Assembly (NCBI RefSeq): GCF_900460535.1
Contig: NZ_UHIL01000001.1
Location: 2,666,001 to 2,730,000 of the forward strand
DNA from: Vibrio parahaemolyticus
GTDB taxonomy: Bacteria > Pseudomonadota > Gammaproteobacteria > Enterobacterales > Vibrionaceae
Direction of reading: 5' to 3'
Length of the DNA: 64,000 nucleotides
Shown here: positions 18,997-28,789 of the stretch, in pieces
How positions within the stretch are numbered: position 1 is the stretch's first letter
Layout of the letters: every line of letters starts with the position of its first letter
The notes under the pieces: model-generated
What the model was told of the DNA's origin: nothing
The model's database searches: none
The model's input: only the letters and a program-made list of their open reading frames with translations
Made by a program: the position numbers and the translations under genes

Positions 18997-20052
18997 TTAC
19001 TGATTTAAAAAACTGACTGCTTTATCTGGGAAGTCAGTAAACAAACCATCCACTTTCACTTGGTTGTAGTACACATCCATCATGCCTTCAAAGCTGTCCG
19101 TGTACGCAGGAATACGTCCTGGATCGGCACGGAACGTGTATGGATGAACTTGCAAGCCAGCGTCTTTTGCAGCCTTCATCAACGGCTTGATGATGATATT
19201 GTCTTTGGTTGACTTATCATCCACCAGCATCGGCTTCCAAGGTCCAATACCTTCGGCGTAACTCGCCACTTTTTTCATGCCATCGGCTTCGAACATCCAA
19301 TCATAGCTGTATGGCATTGCTGTATCGCCTTTGTACACCATAGTTTCGTTCCAATCGGTGTAAGCCATGAGCTGAACGAGCTTTAAATCCATGTCCATTG
19401 CGGGCATCAACTCACTGTTAATGCGTTGCAGTTCATTCGCATCAAAACACTGCAGGTAGACTTTGTCGTCTTGCGAGTCGTAACCGTACTGCTTCAAGAC
19501 TTTAAGCACCGCTTTGGAAATATCCTTGCCTTCGTGACGATGGAACCAAGGCGCTTTAATTTCCGGGTAAATACCGATGTCGTAACCCAACGTCTTGTTA
19601 AGGCCTTGGATCAGTTCAATCTCTTCAGCAAACGTCGGTACGGTGAAATCAGATTTCCACATTGGGAATCGGGTTGGATAACCGGCGACTTTTTTGCCGT
19701 TTTCGTCGATATTGAACCCTTCGGTGACTCGCAGAGATTTGATTTCTGCCAGAGTAAAGTCAATCGCGTAATAACGACCATCTTCGCGTGCGCGATCAGG
19801 AAAACGCTCCGCTACATCCGTGACGCGATCCAAGTAATGGTCATGCAACACCACTAACTGGTCGTCTTTCGTCATCACGACATCCTGCTCGATGTAATCT
19901 GGTTTCATTGCATAAGCCAAAGCTTTGGCTTCTAAAGTATGCTCTGGTAAATAACCAGAAGCGCCGCGGTGAGCGATAACAAGCGGCTTTGCAATTGCGC
20001 CAGCAGATAGGCTAAGCGCTAAAAATGTGAGACATACTGACTTGGTTTTCAT
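18997..20052 (-). CDS. glpQ: Periplasmic glycerophosphodiester phosphodiesterase
   Basis: GlpQ hydrolyses glycerophosphodiesters to glycerol-3-phosphate and an alcohol in the periplasm. The 351-residue product starts with a cleavable signal peptide (cleavage after SAGAIA), followed at once by the catalytic PLVIAHRGASGYLPEHT and then YIEQDVVMTKDDQLVVLHDH, which hold the general acid/base His pair and the metal-binding Glu and Asp. Length matches E. coli GlpQ (358). It is downstream of glpT in the same direction, so its product is imported by GlpT. Confidence 0.95.
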   Translation of the reverse strand: MKTKSVCLTFLALSLSAGAIAKPLVIAHRGASGYLPEHTLEAKALAYAMKPDYIEQDVVMTKDDQLVVLHDHYLDRVTDVAERFPDRAREDGRYYAIDFTLAEIKSLRVTEGFNIDENGKKVAGYPTRFPMWKSDFTVPTFAEEIELIQGLNKTLGYDIGIYPEIKAPWFHRHEGKDISKAVLKVLKQYGYDSQDDKVYLQCFDANELQRINSELMPAMDMDLKLVQLMAYTDWNETMVYKGDTAMPYSYDWMFEADGMKKVASYAEGIGPWKPMLVDDKSTKDNIIIKPLMKAAKDAGLQVHPYTFRADPGRIPAYTDSFEGMMDVYYNQVKVDGLFTDFPDKAVSFLNQ

Positions 20053-20073
20053 TGTTATATCCTTGATAAAGCG

Positions 20074-20098
20074 AAGAGGCAGTATTCCACTGCCTCTT
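20074..20098 (-). repeat. Intercistronic hairpin between glpT and glpQ
   Basis: A perfect 10-base-pair inverted repeat AAGAGGCAGT (20074-20083) / ACTGCCTCTT (20089-20098) with a five-base loop. There is no T-run after it on the transcribed strand, so it is likelier an RNA-stability or processing element than a full terminator. Confidence 0.7.
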
Positions 20099-20108
20099 TA
20101 AATAAATA

Positions 20109-21479
20109 TTACGCTAGCGCTTCTTGTTCCTTTTCGCGCTCTTTTTGCTCGTGGTGTGCGCGTTCGCCTAGAAGCGCATACGTCAAACACACGATAGAAG
20201 TAATACATGAACCAATTAGAATGATGAAACCGCCATCCCAACCGAAATGGTCCACGGTGTAACCAAGAACCGCATTCGCAGCCACCGCACCGCCTAAGTA
20301 ACCAAACAAGCCAGTTAGACCAGCAGCAGTACCCGCAGCTTTTTTCGGTGCTAATTCAAGTGCATACAAACCAATCAGCATGACAGGGCCGTAAATCAAG
20401 AAGCCAATCGCGATAAGAGCCATCATATCGATAGTTGGGTTGCCCGCAGGGTTGAACCAGTAAACCAATACCGCCAACGTTACCAATACCATGAACAAGA
20501 TGCCTGCAGGTGCACGACGGCCTTTGAACAGTTTGTCCGAAATCCAACCACACAATAACGTGCCAGGAATACCTGCCCACTCGTATAGGAAGTAAGCCCA
20601 AGACGATTTATCTACCGAGAAGTCCTTCGCTTCTTTTAGATAAACGGGTGCCCAGTCCAACACACCGTAACGGATCAAGTAAACAAACGCGTTTGCAATT
20701 GCAATCGACCACAACAGTTTATTGTTGAATACGTACTTGAAGAAAATTTCCTTCGCCGTCATTTCTTGTTCATGCGACTTGTCGTAGTCATCTGGGTAGT
20801 CATCTTTGTACTCTTCAATCGGCGGTAGACCACAAGACTGAGGCGTATCTCGAACCGTCATCCAAATGAACACCGCAACCAAAGTGGCGAAAAATGCAGG
20901 TACATAAAATGCGGTGCGCCAATCATCGTTAAATGCCCACAGACCCAAAATGAATAGTGGACCAATCAAACCGCCACCCACGTTGTGCGCCACGTTCCAA
21001 ACCGAAACGATCTCACCACGCTCTTTACGTGACCACCAGTGCACCATGGTTCGCCCACAGGCCGGCCACCCCATACCTTGGAACCAACCGTTCAAAAATA
21101 GAAGAATAAACATCGCCGTGATGCTGCCTGTTGCCCATGGCATAAAGCCAAAGCAGAACATAACCAGAGCAGACATCAACAAACCACCACTGAGGAAATA
21201 GCGCGGGTTAGAACGGTCAGACACGCTGCCCATTAAGAATTTTGAAAGGCCATAAGCGATTGAAACAGCGGCCAAAGCAACACCAAGGTCACCACGGCTG
21301 TAACCCTCCTCGATGAGGTACGGCATCGCTAAACTGAAGTTTTTACGAACCAAATAGTAGCCAGCGTAGCCAACAAAAATACCGATGAACAGTTGCCAAC
21401 GGAGGCGAGAATAGGTGCTATCAATGCTATCTGGGGATAGACGATCAATGTGCGCCTTAGGTTTGAATATTCCAAACAT
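20109..21479 (-). CDS. glpT: Glycerol-3-phosphate:phosphate antiporter
   Basis: GlpT imports glycerol-3-phosphate in exchange for phosphate across the inner membrane. The 456-residue product is an MFS protein with 12 membrane segments; E. coli GlpT is 452 residues. Family features: [13 protein letters not shown] at the N-terminus, [18 protein letters not shown] (with the substrate-binding Arg of helix 1), and [21 protein letters not shown] start at ATG 21477-21479, preceded by GAGG at the right distance; an in-frame start 22 codons upstream overlaps a likely operator. First gene of glpT-glpQ. Confidence 0.95.
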   Translation of the reverse strand: MFGIFKPKAHIDRLSPDSIDSTYSRLRWQLFIGIFVGYAGYYLVRKNFSLAMPYLIEEGYSRGDLGVALAAVSIAYGLSKFLMGSVSDRSNPRYFLSGGLLMSALVMFCFGFMPWATGSITAMFILLFLNGWFQGMGWPACGRTMVHWWSRKERGEIVSVWNVAHNVGGGLIGPLFILGLWAFNDDWRTAFYVPAFFATLVAVFIWMTVRDTPQSCGLPPIEEYKDDYPDDYDKSHEQEMTAKEIFFKYVFNNKLLWSIAIANAFVYLIRYGVLDWAPVYLKEAKDFSVDKSSWAYFLYEWAGIPGTLLCGWISDKLFKGRRAPAGILFMVLVTLAVLVYWFNPAGNPTIDMMALIAIGFLIYGPVMLIGLYALELAPKKAAGTAAGLTGLFGYLGGAVAANAVLGYTVDHFGWDGGFIILIGSCITSIVCLTYALLGERAHHEQKEREKEQEALA

Positions 21480-21524
21480 AGGAACCTCATTATGTATATG
21501 CGATGGTAAAGAACCCAAAAGGAG

Positions 21525-21552
21525 CGAACGAAACAAAATTAACATTCGTTCG
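21525..21552. promoter_or_regulatory. Candidate GlpR operator upstream of glpT
   Basis: CGAACGAA (21525-21532) and TTCGTTCG (21545-21552) form an inverted repeat centred about 60 bases upstream of the glpT start. The TTCGTTCG core resembles E. coli GlpR half-sites. Confidence 0.5.
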
Positions 21553-22292
21553 AAAGTTTCTGCATTGTATGAGGTTAGGATTTAATTTCTGTGATAAATG
21601 TTGCATAGGAATTAATTATTAGTAAATACAGCAAATTAGCCACCATTAATTAGACAGCCGTTCAACTTTACTCAGAATTCGTTAATATCTTTTCTTGATC
21701 AAAAAAGAACATTTAATCACTCACATTCGAAACTAAACAAAATAAAGGCTCGAATAGGAACACAAATTCGAGATAAATGGTGCTGCATGACGCATTAAGC
21801 TAAGGAAAAATCAGTAATAACAAAAGTGAAGGAAAAGTTTGGTGTTTAGTTTCAAACGAAATAAAGAGTCCAAAAACAACCAAGTTCTACTGAGGTGCAC
21901 ATTTCGTACGCTTAGCGCGATGAAAACAATTTTGGAAGGCAAAATCCATATCGTACTCTCGTTCTACGCGAGTCCGATTTTATCGTCATGCGTTCTAGTT
22001 ATTTTCTTTCAGGATCTCCCCCCAAGCCTTTGCTGTATCTGGCTTTAACTACCTCTTAGGGATTACTTTTTACACAAACTATTGAACAATAATCCACCAT
22101 TGACGAACCAGCTTCACAAAACTCCTCTTACCAGTTGTGCATTTGTTTTCACATCGGTAATTTGAGCGCAGAAAATGACTCACTCATCCCTATAAAGAGA
22201 TTTCTATCAGTTTCCTTTCTGGTTAAAAGATGCGCCATTTAACAAAAACGAAGAGTTTGGTTAACAAATTCATGCTCAAACGCTCATTTTTA

Positions 22293-22315
22293 ATGCTCGT
22301 TTGTTTTCGCAAACG
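22293..22315. promoter_or_regulatory. Candidate GlpR operator upstream of glpF
   Basis: ATGCTCGTTTG at 22293-22303 closely resembles the TTGCTCGTT element of the E. coli glpFK operators, and CGTTTG (22298-22303) is inverted as CAAACG (22310-22315). Confidence 0.5.
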
Positions 22316-22374
22316 TTTATATGTGCACAATACTATCGTGCTAGATAAGCAAAAATAACTATAGGACTCTTAAC

Positions 22375-23229
22375 ATGACAACCAACAAACACCCCTCTCT
22401 GCTCGGAGAATGTTTGGCCGAGTTCATCGGTACAGGACTACTCATCTTCTTCGGCGTTGGCTGCGTCGCAGCCTTAGTATTAACAGGCGCATCTTTTGGA
22501 CAATGGGAAATCAGTATTGTATGGGGCTTAGGTGTCTCCATCGCGATCTACTGTACTGCCGGCGTTTCAGGCGCACACATCAACCCAGCCGTGACCATTG
22601 CATTAGCGATGTTTCATGGTTTCGATAAAGCGAAAGTGGTTCCGTACATCATCGCTCAGATGTTAGGTGCATTTTTCTCTGCCGCTTTGGTTTACAGCTT
22701 GTACAGCAACCTTTTCACCGATTACGAAATCGCACACAACTTTGTACGTAGCAGCCAAGACGCCCTTGCAACGGCTGGTATTTTCTCAACTTACCCACAC
22801 GCTTCTCTTTCTTTCTTTGGCGCATTTGCTGTGGAATTCGTCATTACAGCTGTATTAATGTTTGCCATTTTGGCTCTGGGTGATGAAAACAACGGTGCCG
22901 CTCGTGGCGCGATGAACCCATTATTGATTGGTATTCTGATCGCGGTTATTGGTGGTTCTCTTGGTCCACTGACTGGCTTTGCGATGAACCCAGCTCGTGA
23001 CTTTGGCCCTAAACTGTTCGCGTACTTTGCAGGTTGGGATTACGCACTGACCGGCGCTAAAGACATCCCTTACTTTATCGTTCCCCTTCTTGCTCCGATT
23101 GCGGGTGCTTGCTTTGGTGGTTGGTTATATCCAAAAGCGATCGCGGCATACCTCCCTCGCCAAGGTCACGGTTGTACCATTCCAAACCAATGTGATACTG
23201 AAGAAGAAACAGAAGAAGCTCGAGCTTAA
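22375..23229 (+). CDS. glpF: Glycerol uptake facilitator (aquaglyceroporin)
   Basis: GlpF lets glycerol diffuse through the inner membrane. The 284-residue product has the two family NPA loops, HINPAVTIALAM (about residues 66-77) and AMNPARDFGPK (about 203-213), with six full membrane segments. The Asp after the second NPAR motif marks the glycerol-conducting type rather than a pure water channel. The C-terminal tail is acidic. It is the first gene of glpF-glpK, with 50 bases between them. Confidence 0.95.
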   Translation: MTTNKHPSLLGECLAEFIGTGLLIFFGVGCVAALVLTGASFGQWEISIVWGLGVSIAIYCTAGVSGAHINPAVTIALAMFHGFDKAKVVPYIIAQMLGAFFSAALVYSLYSNLFTDYEIAHNFVRSSQDALATAGIFSTYPHASLSFFGAFAVEFVITAVLMFAILALGDENNGAARGAMNPLLIGILIAVIGGSLGPLTGFAMNPARDFGPKLFAYFAGWDYALTGAKDIPYFIVPLLAPIAGACFGGWLYPKAIAAYLPRQGHGCTIPNQCDTEEETEEARA

Positions 23230-23279
23230 CCGCTTGCCAATTACTAAAATATAAATAACGAAACAAAAGGATTCTTACC

Positions 23280-24797
23280 ATGACTGAGCAAAAATACATT
23301 GTTGCCCTCGACCAAGGTACGACAAGCTCTCGCGCTGTTATTCTTGATCACGACGCCAATATCGTAAGCGTCGCTCAGCGAGAGTTTACTCAGATTTATC
23401 CACAAGCAGGTTGGGTTGAGCACGATCCAATGGAAATCTGGGCAACACAAAGCTCTACATTAGTTGAAGCTTTGGCTAAGTCAGGCATCCGAAGCGACCA
23501 ATTAGCTGCCATTGGTATTACGAACCAACGTGAAACCACCATCGTCTGGAACAAAGAAACAGGCAAACCCGTCTACAACGCAATCGTATGGCAATGTCGT
23601 CGTACCGCAGACATTTGTGAAGACCTAAAAAGCCGCGGCTTAGAAGATTACGTTCGCGACAACACCGGCTTGGTGCTTGACCCTTACTTCTCTGGCACTA
23701 AAGTTAAGTGGATTCTGGATAACGTAGAAGGCGCACGCGAAGATGCAGAAGCAGGTAAACTGCTGTTTGGTACCGTCGATACGTGGTTAGTATGGAAGAT
23801 GACTCAAGGCCGCGTTCACGTTACTGACTACACCAACGCATCACGTACCATGCTGTTTAACATCAACGACCTATGTTGGGACCAAAAGCTGTTGGATGAG
23901 ATGGGCATTCCGGCGTCAATGATGCCAGAAGTAAAACGCTCTTCGGAAATTTACGGCAAAACGAACATCGGTGGTAAAGGCGGTACTCGAATTCCTATCG
24001 CAGGTATTGCAGGTGACCAACAAGCGGCGCTATACGGCCAAATGTGTGTGGAAGCTGGCCAAGCGAAAAACACATACGGCACAGGTTGTTTCTTGCTGAT
24101 GAACACTGGCCAAGAGAAAGTCACCTCGAAGAATGGTCTGCTTACCACTCTAGCTTGTGGTCCGAAAGGCGAGCCAGCTTACGCACTTGAAGGTGCTGTG
24201 TTCATGGGTGGTGCCTCTATCCAGTGGCTACGTGATGAACTGAAAATCCTAAACGGCGCAGAAGATTCTGAATACTTCGCAACAAAAGTGGACACATCGA
24301 ACGGCGTTTATGTAGTACCAGCCTTTACTGGCCTTGGCGCTCCATACTGGGATGCTTACGCACGTGGCACCATTGTTGGCCTTACTCGCGGTGTGAACTC
24401 AAACCACATTATCCGAGCGACTCTGGAAGGCATCGCTTACCAAACTCGTGACGTATTGGATGCGATGCAAGCTGACTCTGGCATCAAGCTCGCAAACTTG
24501 CGTGTTGATGGCGGTGCGGTAGCAAACAACTTCCTAATGCAATTCCAATCGGATGTATTAAACACAGAAGTGCACCGTCCACAAGTGACTGAAGTAACGG
24601 CTCTTGGTGCTGCATACCTGGCAGGTTTAGCGGTTGGTTACTGGAACAGCATTGATGAGCTGCAAGATAAAGCAGTGCTTGATCGTACGTTCGAACCGCA
24701 TGATGACGAAGAAAAACGCAACCGTCGTTACAAAGGTTGGAAACGCGCTGTGAAATGTGCGCAAACTTGGTCTGAACTGCACGACGAAGACGATTAA
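23280..24797 (+). CDS. glpK: Glycerol kinase
   Basis: GlpK phosphorylates glycerol to glycerol-3-phosphate, trapping it in the cell. The 505-residue product has the FGGY kinase form: the N-terminal phosphate loop [13 protein letters not shown] (about residues 9-21), the glycerol-binding TNQRETT, and C-terminal [16 protein letters not shown]. Length matches E. coli GlpK (502). ATG at 23280 behind AAAGGA. A strong terminator follows, so glpR and glpD are separate units. Confidence 0.97.
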   Translation: MTEQKYIVALDQGTTSSRAVILDHDANIVSVAQREFTQIYPQAGWVEHDPMEIWATQSSTLVEALAKSGIRSDQLAAIGITNQRETTIVWNKETGKPVYNAIVWQCRRTADICEDLKSRGLEDYVRDNTGLVLDPYFSGTKVKWILDNVEGAREDAEAGKLLFGTVDTWLVWKMTQGRVHVTDYTNASRTMLFNINDLCWDQKLLDEMGIPASMMPEVKRSSEIYGKTNIGGKGGTRIPIAGIAGDQQAALYGQMCVEAGQAKNTYGTGCFLLMNTGQEKVTSKNGLLTTLACGPKGEPAYALEGAVFMGGASIQWLRDELKILNGAEDSEYFATKVDTSNGVYVVPAFTGLGAPYWDAYARGTIVGLTRGVNSNHIIRATLEGIAYQTRDVLDAMQADSGIKLANLRVDGGAVANNFLMQFQSDVLNTEVHRPQVTEVTALGAAYLAGLAVGYWNSIDELQDKAVLDRTFEPHDDEEKRNRRYKGWKRAVKCAQTWSELHDEDD

Positions 24798-24815
24798 TTT
24801 TTCTCCCAAACGAAC

Positions 24816-24843
24816 AAAGAGCGCCATTTGAGCGCTCTTTTTT
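24816..24843 (+). terminator. Rho-independent terminator of glpK
   Basis: AAAGAGCGC (24816-24824) pairs with GCGCTCTTT (24832-24840), followed by more T. Confidence 0.9.
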
Positions 24844-24956
24844 GCGTCTTATCCCCGATTCCTACCTGCCTTTACTTCTCACAACGCGCAAATTCGAGCA
24901 CAATAGCGCTTCGAATTTGAAGCATTGGCCGTTACCAATGCACAAGGGAGTGGTAA

Positions 24957-25748
24957 GTGAAGCAAATACCTAGACACCAGCAGATTGTTGAACTGGTGAA
25001 AAAACAAGGCTATGTCAGCACGGATGAGTTGGTAGAAAGATTCAATGTCAGCCCACAAACCATCCGACGCGATCTCAACGAACTCGCAGACGACAACAAA
25101 ATTCGTCGTTATCACGGTGGTGCCACCATCCCTCTCAGTTCTGAAAACACATCTTACAACACGCGTAAAGCGCTTAACTTCAATGAAAAAGATGTCATTG
25201 CAGAAGAGGTGGTGAAACACATTCCTGACGGCGCGACGCTATTTATTGATATCGGCACAACACCAGAAGCCGTCGCACGTGCGCTCACTAAGAGCCACAA
25301 GTAGCTACGCGTCGTCACCAACAACATCAACGTGGCAACCATTCTCTTCCCCAACCCAGAGATTAAGGTCATCTTAGCGGGTGGTGAAGTCCGCAGCCGC
25401 GATGGCGGTATCGTAGGCGAAGCAACGCTCGATTTCGTGAAACAGTTCCGTCTCGATTTTGGCATTCTCGGCATCAGTGGCATCGATTTTGATGGTTCCC
25501 TATTGGACTTTGATTACCACGAAGTACGCGTGAAGCAAGCGATCATCGACAACAGCCGCAGCGTATTTCTCGCCGTCGACCACACCAAGTTTGGTCGCAA
25601 TGCCATGGTGAAACTGGGCAACATCGCGCAACTGAACATGATATTTACTAACAAACAGCCACCAGAAGAAATTCTCGCGATCTTAAAAGACGCCGCAATT
25701 CCCCTCGAAGTGGTCGAAGCGAATGTAACATCAGCAGACGCCGAATAG
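24957..25748 (+). pseudogene. glpR: Glycerol-3-phosphate regulon repressor, interrupted by an in-frame amber codon
   Basis: GlpR is the DeoR-family repressor of the glp genes, released by glycerol-3-phosphate. The frame starts at GTG 24957 behind GGGAG and encodes the intact helix-turn-helix (GYVSTDELVERFNVSPQTIRR) and the start of the sensor domain up to TPEAVARALTKSHK, then a TAG at 25302-25304. The same frame continues without shift as LRVVTNNINVATILF, SRDGGIVGEATLDFV, GILGISGIDFDGSLLDFDYHE, up to 25748, giving 263 codons in all. E. coli GlpR (252 residues) reads straight through the same point, so a single base (probably CAG to TAG) has ended the protein after 115 residues. The rest looks unmutated, which points to a recent change or a sequencing error. 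Restart at the GTG at 25332 would give only the sensor domain. Confidence 0.9.
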
Positions 25749-25778
25749 ATAAATCGCTCAAATTTGAACCTCAAAATG

Positions 25779-25810
25779 ACCTCTGTCTTAATTAGACAGA
25801 GGTTTTTTTT
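25779..25810 (+). terminator. Rho-independent terminator of glpR
   Basis: ACCTCTGTCT (25779-25788) pairs with AGACAGAGGT (25794-25803), followed by eight T. Confidence 0.92.
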
Positions 25811-25835
25811 ATGCCCAAATCACACAAAACGCTCA

Positions 25836-25907
25836 CAAACGAAAATAATAGATGATTACAAACGAAACCTGAGCTAGGATTAAATCATGTTCTAAAATGC
25901 TCGTTCG
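25836..25907. promoter_or_regulatory. Candidate GlpR operators upstream of glpD
   Basis: Two direct copies of CAAACGAAA (25836-25844 and 25859-25867) are 23 bases apart, about two helical turns, and ATGCTCGTTCG at 25897-25907 matches the glpF element ATGCTCGTTTG. All lie within 95 bases of the glpD start. Confidence 0.5.
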
Positions 25908-25927
25908 CTCACCAAGAGGTCAAATTC

Positions 25928-27487
25928 ATGAGTATACAAAAAAATACTTCCACAACTAGCTCATCCACTCTTTTAGACTTGATCGTTATCGGTGGCGGCA
26001 TTAACGGGGCTGGCATTGCAGCTGATGCAGCTGGCCGCGGTTTGAGTGTCGGTTTATATGAAGCTAACGATTTTGCATCAGCAACGTCTTCAGCAAGTTC
26101 TAAACTTATTCACGGTGGATTACGCTACCTTGAACACTACGAGTTTCGTTTGGTTTCGGAAGCGCTCGCAGAGCGTGAAGTGATTCTACGTAAAGCACCA
26201 CACGTCGCTCTACCAATGCGTTTCCGTTTGCCTCATCGCCCATTCCTACGCCCAGCTTGGATGATCCGCTGTGGCCTGTTCCTTTACGATAACTTGGGCA
26301 AACGCACAACTCTACCAGGCAGTAAAACCGTCAACCTTGCAAAATCTGGCTTGCTAAAACCAGAAATGAAAACCGGTTTCGAATACTCAGACTGCTGGGT
26401 TGATGACGCTCGTTTAGTCTTGCTGAACGTTATGGCGGCTCGTGAAAACCACGCCGAAGTACGTAACTACTGTCGCGTTGAAAAAGCGCACCGTGAAAAC
26501 GGCGTATGGCATGTGACTATCCATGATGTAACGACAGACCAACGCTTCGAGCGCAAAGCGAAAGCTCTGGTTAACGCTGCTGGTCCATGGGTGAAACAGT
26601 TCTTTGATGAAGGATTGGAGCAAACCTCCCCTCGCAACATTCGTTTGATCAAAGGCTCGCACATCGTTGTTCCTCGTATCCACAACGAACCGCAAGCCTA
26701 CATTCTTCAAAACAAAGATAACCGCATCGTATTTATGATTCCTTATCTAGATAAGTTCTCAATCATCGGTACGACAGATGTGGAATACAAAGGTGACCCA
26801 CGTGAAGTGGCGATCTCGGATGACGAAGTTGATTACCTCATCGACATCGTGAACCAACACTTTGTCCACCAGCTTACTCGTGAAGACGTGGTTTGGACTT
26901 ACAGTGGTGTACGTCCTCTGTGTGATGATGAGTCTGACTCACCGCAAGCGATCACACGAGACTACACGCTAGAGCTCGATGCAGAGTACGACCAAGCACC
27001 ATTGTTGTCAGTATTCGGTGGCAAGCTAACGACTTACCGTAAACTCGGTGAAGCGGCGATGAAGAAACTGGAACCGTACCTACCTCAAATGGGCGGTAAC
27101 TGGACAGCAAATCAAACGCTACCAGGTGGTAACTTTAGCTGCACCCGTGAACAGTTAGCGAAACAAATTCACGCGAAATACTCATGGGCACCGCAAGCGC
27201 TGATTCTGCGCTATGTGACTCAGTTTGGTACGCAAACGTGGGATTTGATGGAAGGCGCATCCAGTGAAGCCGATCTTGGCCAAGCGTTCTCAGAGCAAGC
27301 AGGCGGCGTATACCAACGCGAGATCGATTACTTGATGAATCATGAAATGGCGCTAACCGACGAAGACATTTTATGGCGTCGTACTAAACTTGGCCTTTAC
27401 ATGAACGACGAAGAAAAACAGGCACTTGCCGACTACCTGAAAGAAAAGTTGCAACAAAAAGTGGTCAACCTTTCTCAGGTTAGCTAA
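25928..27487 (+). CDS. glpD: Aerobic glycerol-3-phosphate dehydrogenase
   Basis: GlpD is the membrane-associated FAD enzyme that oxidises glycerol-3-phosphate to dihydroxyacetone phosphate and passes electrons to ubiquinone. The 519-residue product has the dinucleotide-binding IGGGINGAGIAADAAGRG at about residues 21-38, then ATSSASSKLIHGGLRYLE and the C-terminal GGKLTTYRKLGEAAM. E. coli GlpD is 501 residues; the extra length is an N-terminal Ser/Thr-rich tail. Separate promoter and terminator. Confidence 0.96.
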   Translation: MSIQKNTSTTSSSTLLDLIVIGGGINGAGIAADAAGRGLSVGLYEANDFASATSSASSKLIHGGLRYLEHYEFRLVSEALAEREVILRKAPHVALPMRFRLPHRPFLRPAWMIRCGLFLYDNLGKRTTLPGSKTVNLAKSGLLKPEMKTGFEYSDCWVDDARLVLLNVMAARENHAEVRNYCRVEKAHRENGVWHVTIHDVTTDQRFERKAKALVNAAGPWVKQFFDEGLEQTSPRNIRLIKGSHIVVPRIHNEPQAYILQNKDNRIVFMIPYLDKFSIIGTTDVEYKGDPREVAISDDEVDYLIDIVNQHFVHQLTREDVVWTYSGVRPLCDDESDSPQAITRDYTLELDAEYDQAPLLSVFGGKLTTYRKLGEAAMKKLEPYLPQMGGNWTANQTLPGGNFSCTREQLAKQIHAKYSWAPQALILRYVTQFGTQTWDLMEGASSEADLGQAFSEQAGGVYQREIDYLMNHEMALTDEDILWRRTKLGLYMNDEEKQALADYLKEKLQQKVVNLSQVS

Positions 27488-27512
27488 AAAGCTCCTCCCC
27501 CTCACCTATGAC

Positions 27513-27540
27513 AAAGCCTGCCTCGTTGCAGGCTTTTTGT
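27513..27540 (+). terminator. Rho-independent terminator of glpD
   Basis: AAAGCCTGC (27513-27521) pairs with GCAGGCTTT (27528-27536), followed by T. Confidence 0.9.
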
Positions 27541-27765
27541 TTCCCCTTGTTACGGTGCGGTTCTTATTGCTTCATTTGCTTACCAATAAGAACAATTATT
27601 CATAGACATTTGGCGTAAAATGCAATCATACTCATTTGAATAATTATCCCCCATGACTTCAATGTGAAGGAGTGAGAACGTTACGGCGTGTAGTGCGCTC
27701 AGTCATTCTCGCTAAGTTAAGCATCTGGAGATTATTGGGGTATAGGCTCATACAAGGAAAAGAAA
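27541..27765. other. Spacer glpD - zntB-like gene
   Basis: A leader of moderate G+C with several short inverted repeats precedes the CorA-family gene. A metal-responsive leader is conceivable but I recognise no known riboswitch core. Confidence 0.3.
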
Positions 27766-28713
27766 ATGGGTTTTATGATTGAACATTGGGATTTCTCAAC
27801 CCCAATGGCGACTCAAGAAACAACAGCGGCGGAACACATTCAACCGAATCATTGGTACCACTGTGAAAGGCTTCATCCCGATATTCGTGGCTGGCTAGAG
27901 GACAATCACGTACCACGTGCGACGGTCGATCATCTGTTAGCCGACGAGAGCCGACCATCTTTCCATCCTTTGGATGACGATAACTTCATGCTGATCTTAC
28001 GAGGCATCAACATGAACGAGAATGCGTCGCCGGAAGACATGCTCAGTATCCGTATTCTCTATTTTCAGGGCGCACTGATCTCGACTCGTAAGATCCCATC
28101 ACGTGCAATCATGGAAATTCGCCAAGCATTAGCAGAGCACAAAGGGCCGAAAAGCCTGGCGAGCTTACTGAATCAAATCATCGAAGGGCTGAACGGCAAA
28201 ATCGACTTGTATCTCGACACCATCGAAGAAACGTTAAACGAGTTTGACGTCAATGATGAGTCAACGTACAACCACATTGCGGCACAAAAGGCGCTTATTT
28301 CCATCAAACGTTTTATTCGCCCTCAGCAATATGCGATTCGTGATTTGATCGAGTCAGAGTCAGAATTGGTAACATCAAGACCTCACCAATATCGCTTCGC
28401 GCATAACAACATTACTCGCATCAACGAAACGATTGAATTTTACCTTGGCGAAGTAGCGCTTTTCCAAGACGAAATCAAACACAACCGAGACGAGAAGACC
28501 AATAAAAACAGTTACCTGTTTACTTTAGTTGCCACCATTTTCTTACCAACCAGCTTCCTAACAGGACTACTTGGTATCAACATTGGTGGCATGCCGGGCG
28601 TAGAATCCTCCATGGCGTTCACTTGGTTCTGCATCGCTTTGATTGTGATCTTTGGCCTAGAGTGGTTGCTGTTCAAACGCTTAGGGTTCACGAACAAAAC
28701 GGATGATGAATAA
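27766..28713 (+). CDS. zntB: CorA-family divalent cation transporter, ZntB-like
   Basis: A 315-residue CorA-superfamily protein: a large cytoplasmic N-terminal domain with long helices (about residues 1-255) and two C-terminal membrane segments joined by the signature GINIGGMPG (GxN motif), typical of ZntB rather than CorA (which has GMN). ZntB moves Zn2+ across the inner membrane (import with protons, by recent work; once thought export). The symbol is by family resemblance; substrate is not shown. The ATG at 27766 has AAGGAA upstream; a second ATG three codons later is less well placed. Terminator follows. Confidence 0.8.
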   Translation: MGFMIEHWDFSTPMATQETTAAEHIQPNHWYHCERLHPDIRGWLEDNHVPRATVDHLLADESRPSFHPLDDDNFMLILRGINMNENASPEDMLSIRILYFQGALISTRKIPSRAIMEIRQALAEHKGPKSLASLLNQIIEGLNGKIDLYLDTIEETLNEFDVNDESTYNHIAAQKALISIKRFIRPQQYAIRDLIESESELVTSRPHQYRFAHNNITRINETIEFYLGEVALFQDEIKHNRDEKTNKNSYLFTLVATIFLPTSFLTGLLGINIGGMPGVESSMAFTWFCIALIVIFGLEWLLFKRLGFTNKTDDE

Positions 28714-28740
28714 GCGATAAAACCGTAAAGCGCAGAAACC

Positions 28741-28770
28741 AAAAGAGGAGCGACACGCTCCTCTTTTTTA
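28741..28770. terminator. Rho-independent terminator, bidirectional
   Basis: AAGAGGAGCG and CGCTCCTCTT pair across ACA, with A-run and T-run on the two sides; it lies between convergent zntB-like and nnrS. Confidence 0.9.
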
Positions 28771-28789
28771 TCACTCAAGTCTAAACGCT

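Larger units (their letters stand above)
21480..22374. other. Divergent glpT / glpF control region, 895 bases
   Basis: No convincing gene. It holds GlpR-like sequences near both ends (listed separately), a CAAACGAAA copy at about 21853-21861, a weak TGTGA-N6-TTGCA sequence near 21591 that could be a poor CRP site for glpT, and AT-rich DNA between. A 69-codon frame at 21839-22048 has a passable ribosome site but no recognisable features. Confidence 0.5.

Noticed and set aside
21839..22048. 69-codon frame in the glpT-glpF gap
   Set aside because: It has a passable ribosome site and a hydrophobic stretch, but no recognisable family, a TTG/GTG start and odd composition. Conservation would be needed to accept it.
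22137..22160. CRP site before glpF (TGTGC ... TCACA)
   Set aside because: The two halves are eight bases apart instead of six.
25332..25748. A separate gene for the second half of glpR
   Set aside because: It is in the same frame and continues the GlpR sensor domain exactly; it is part of one interrupted gene.
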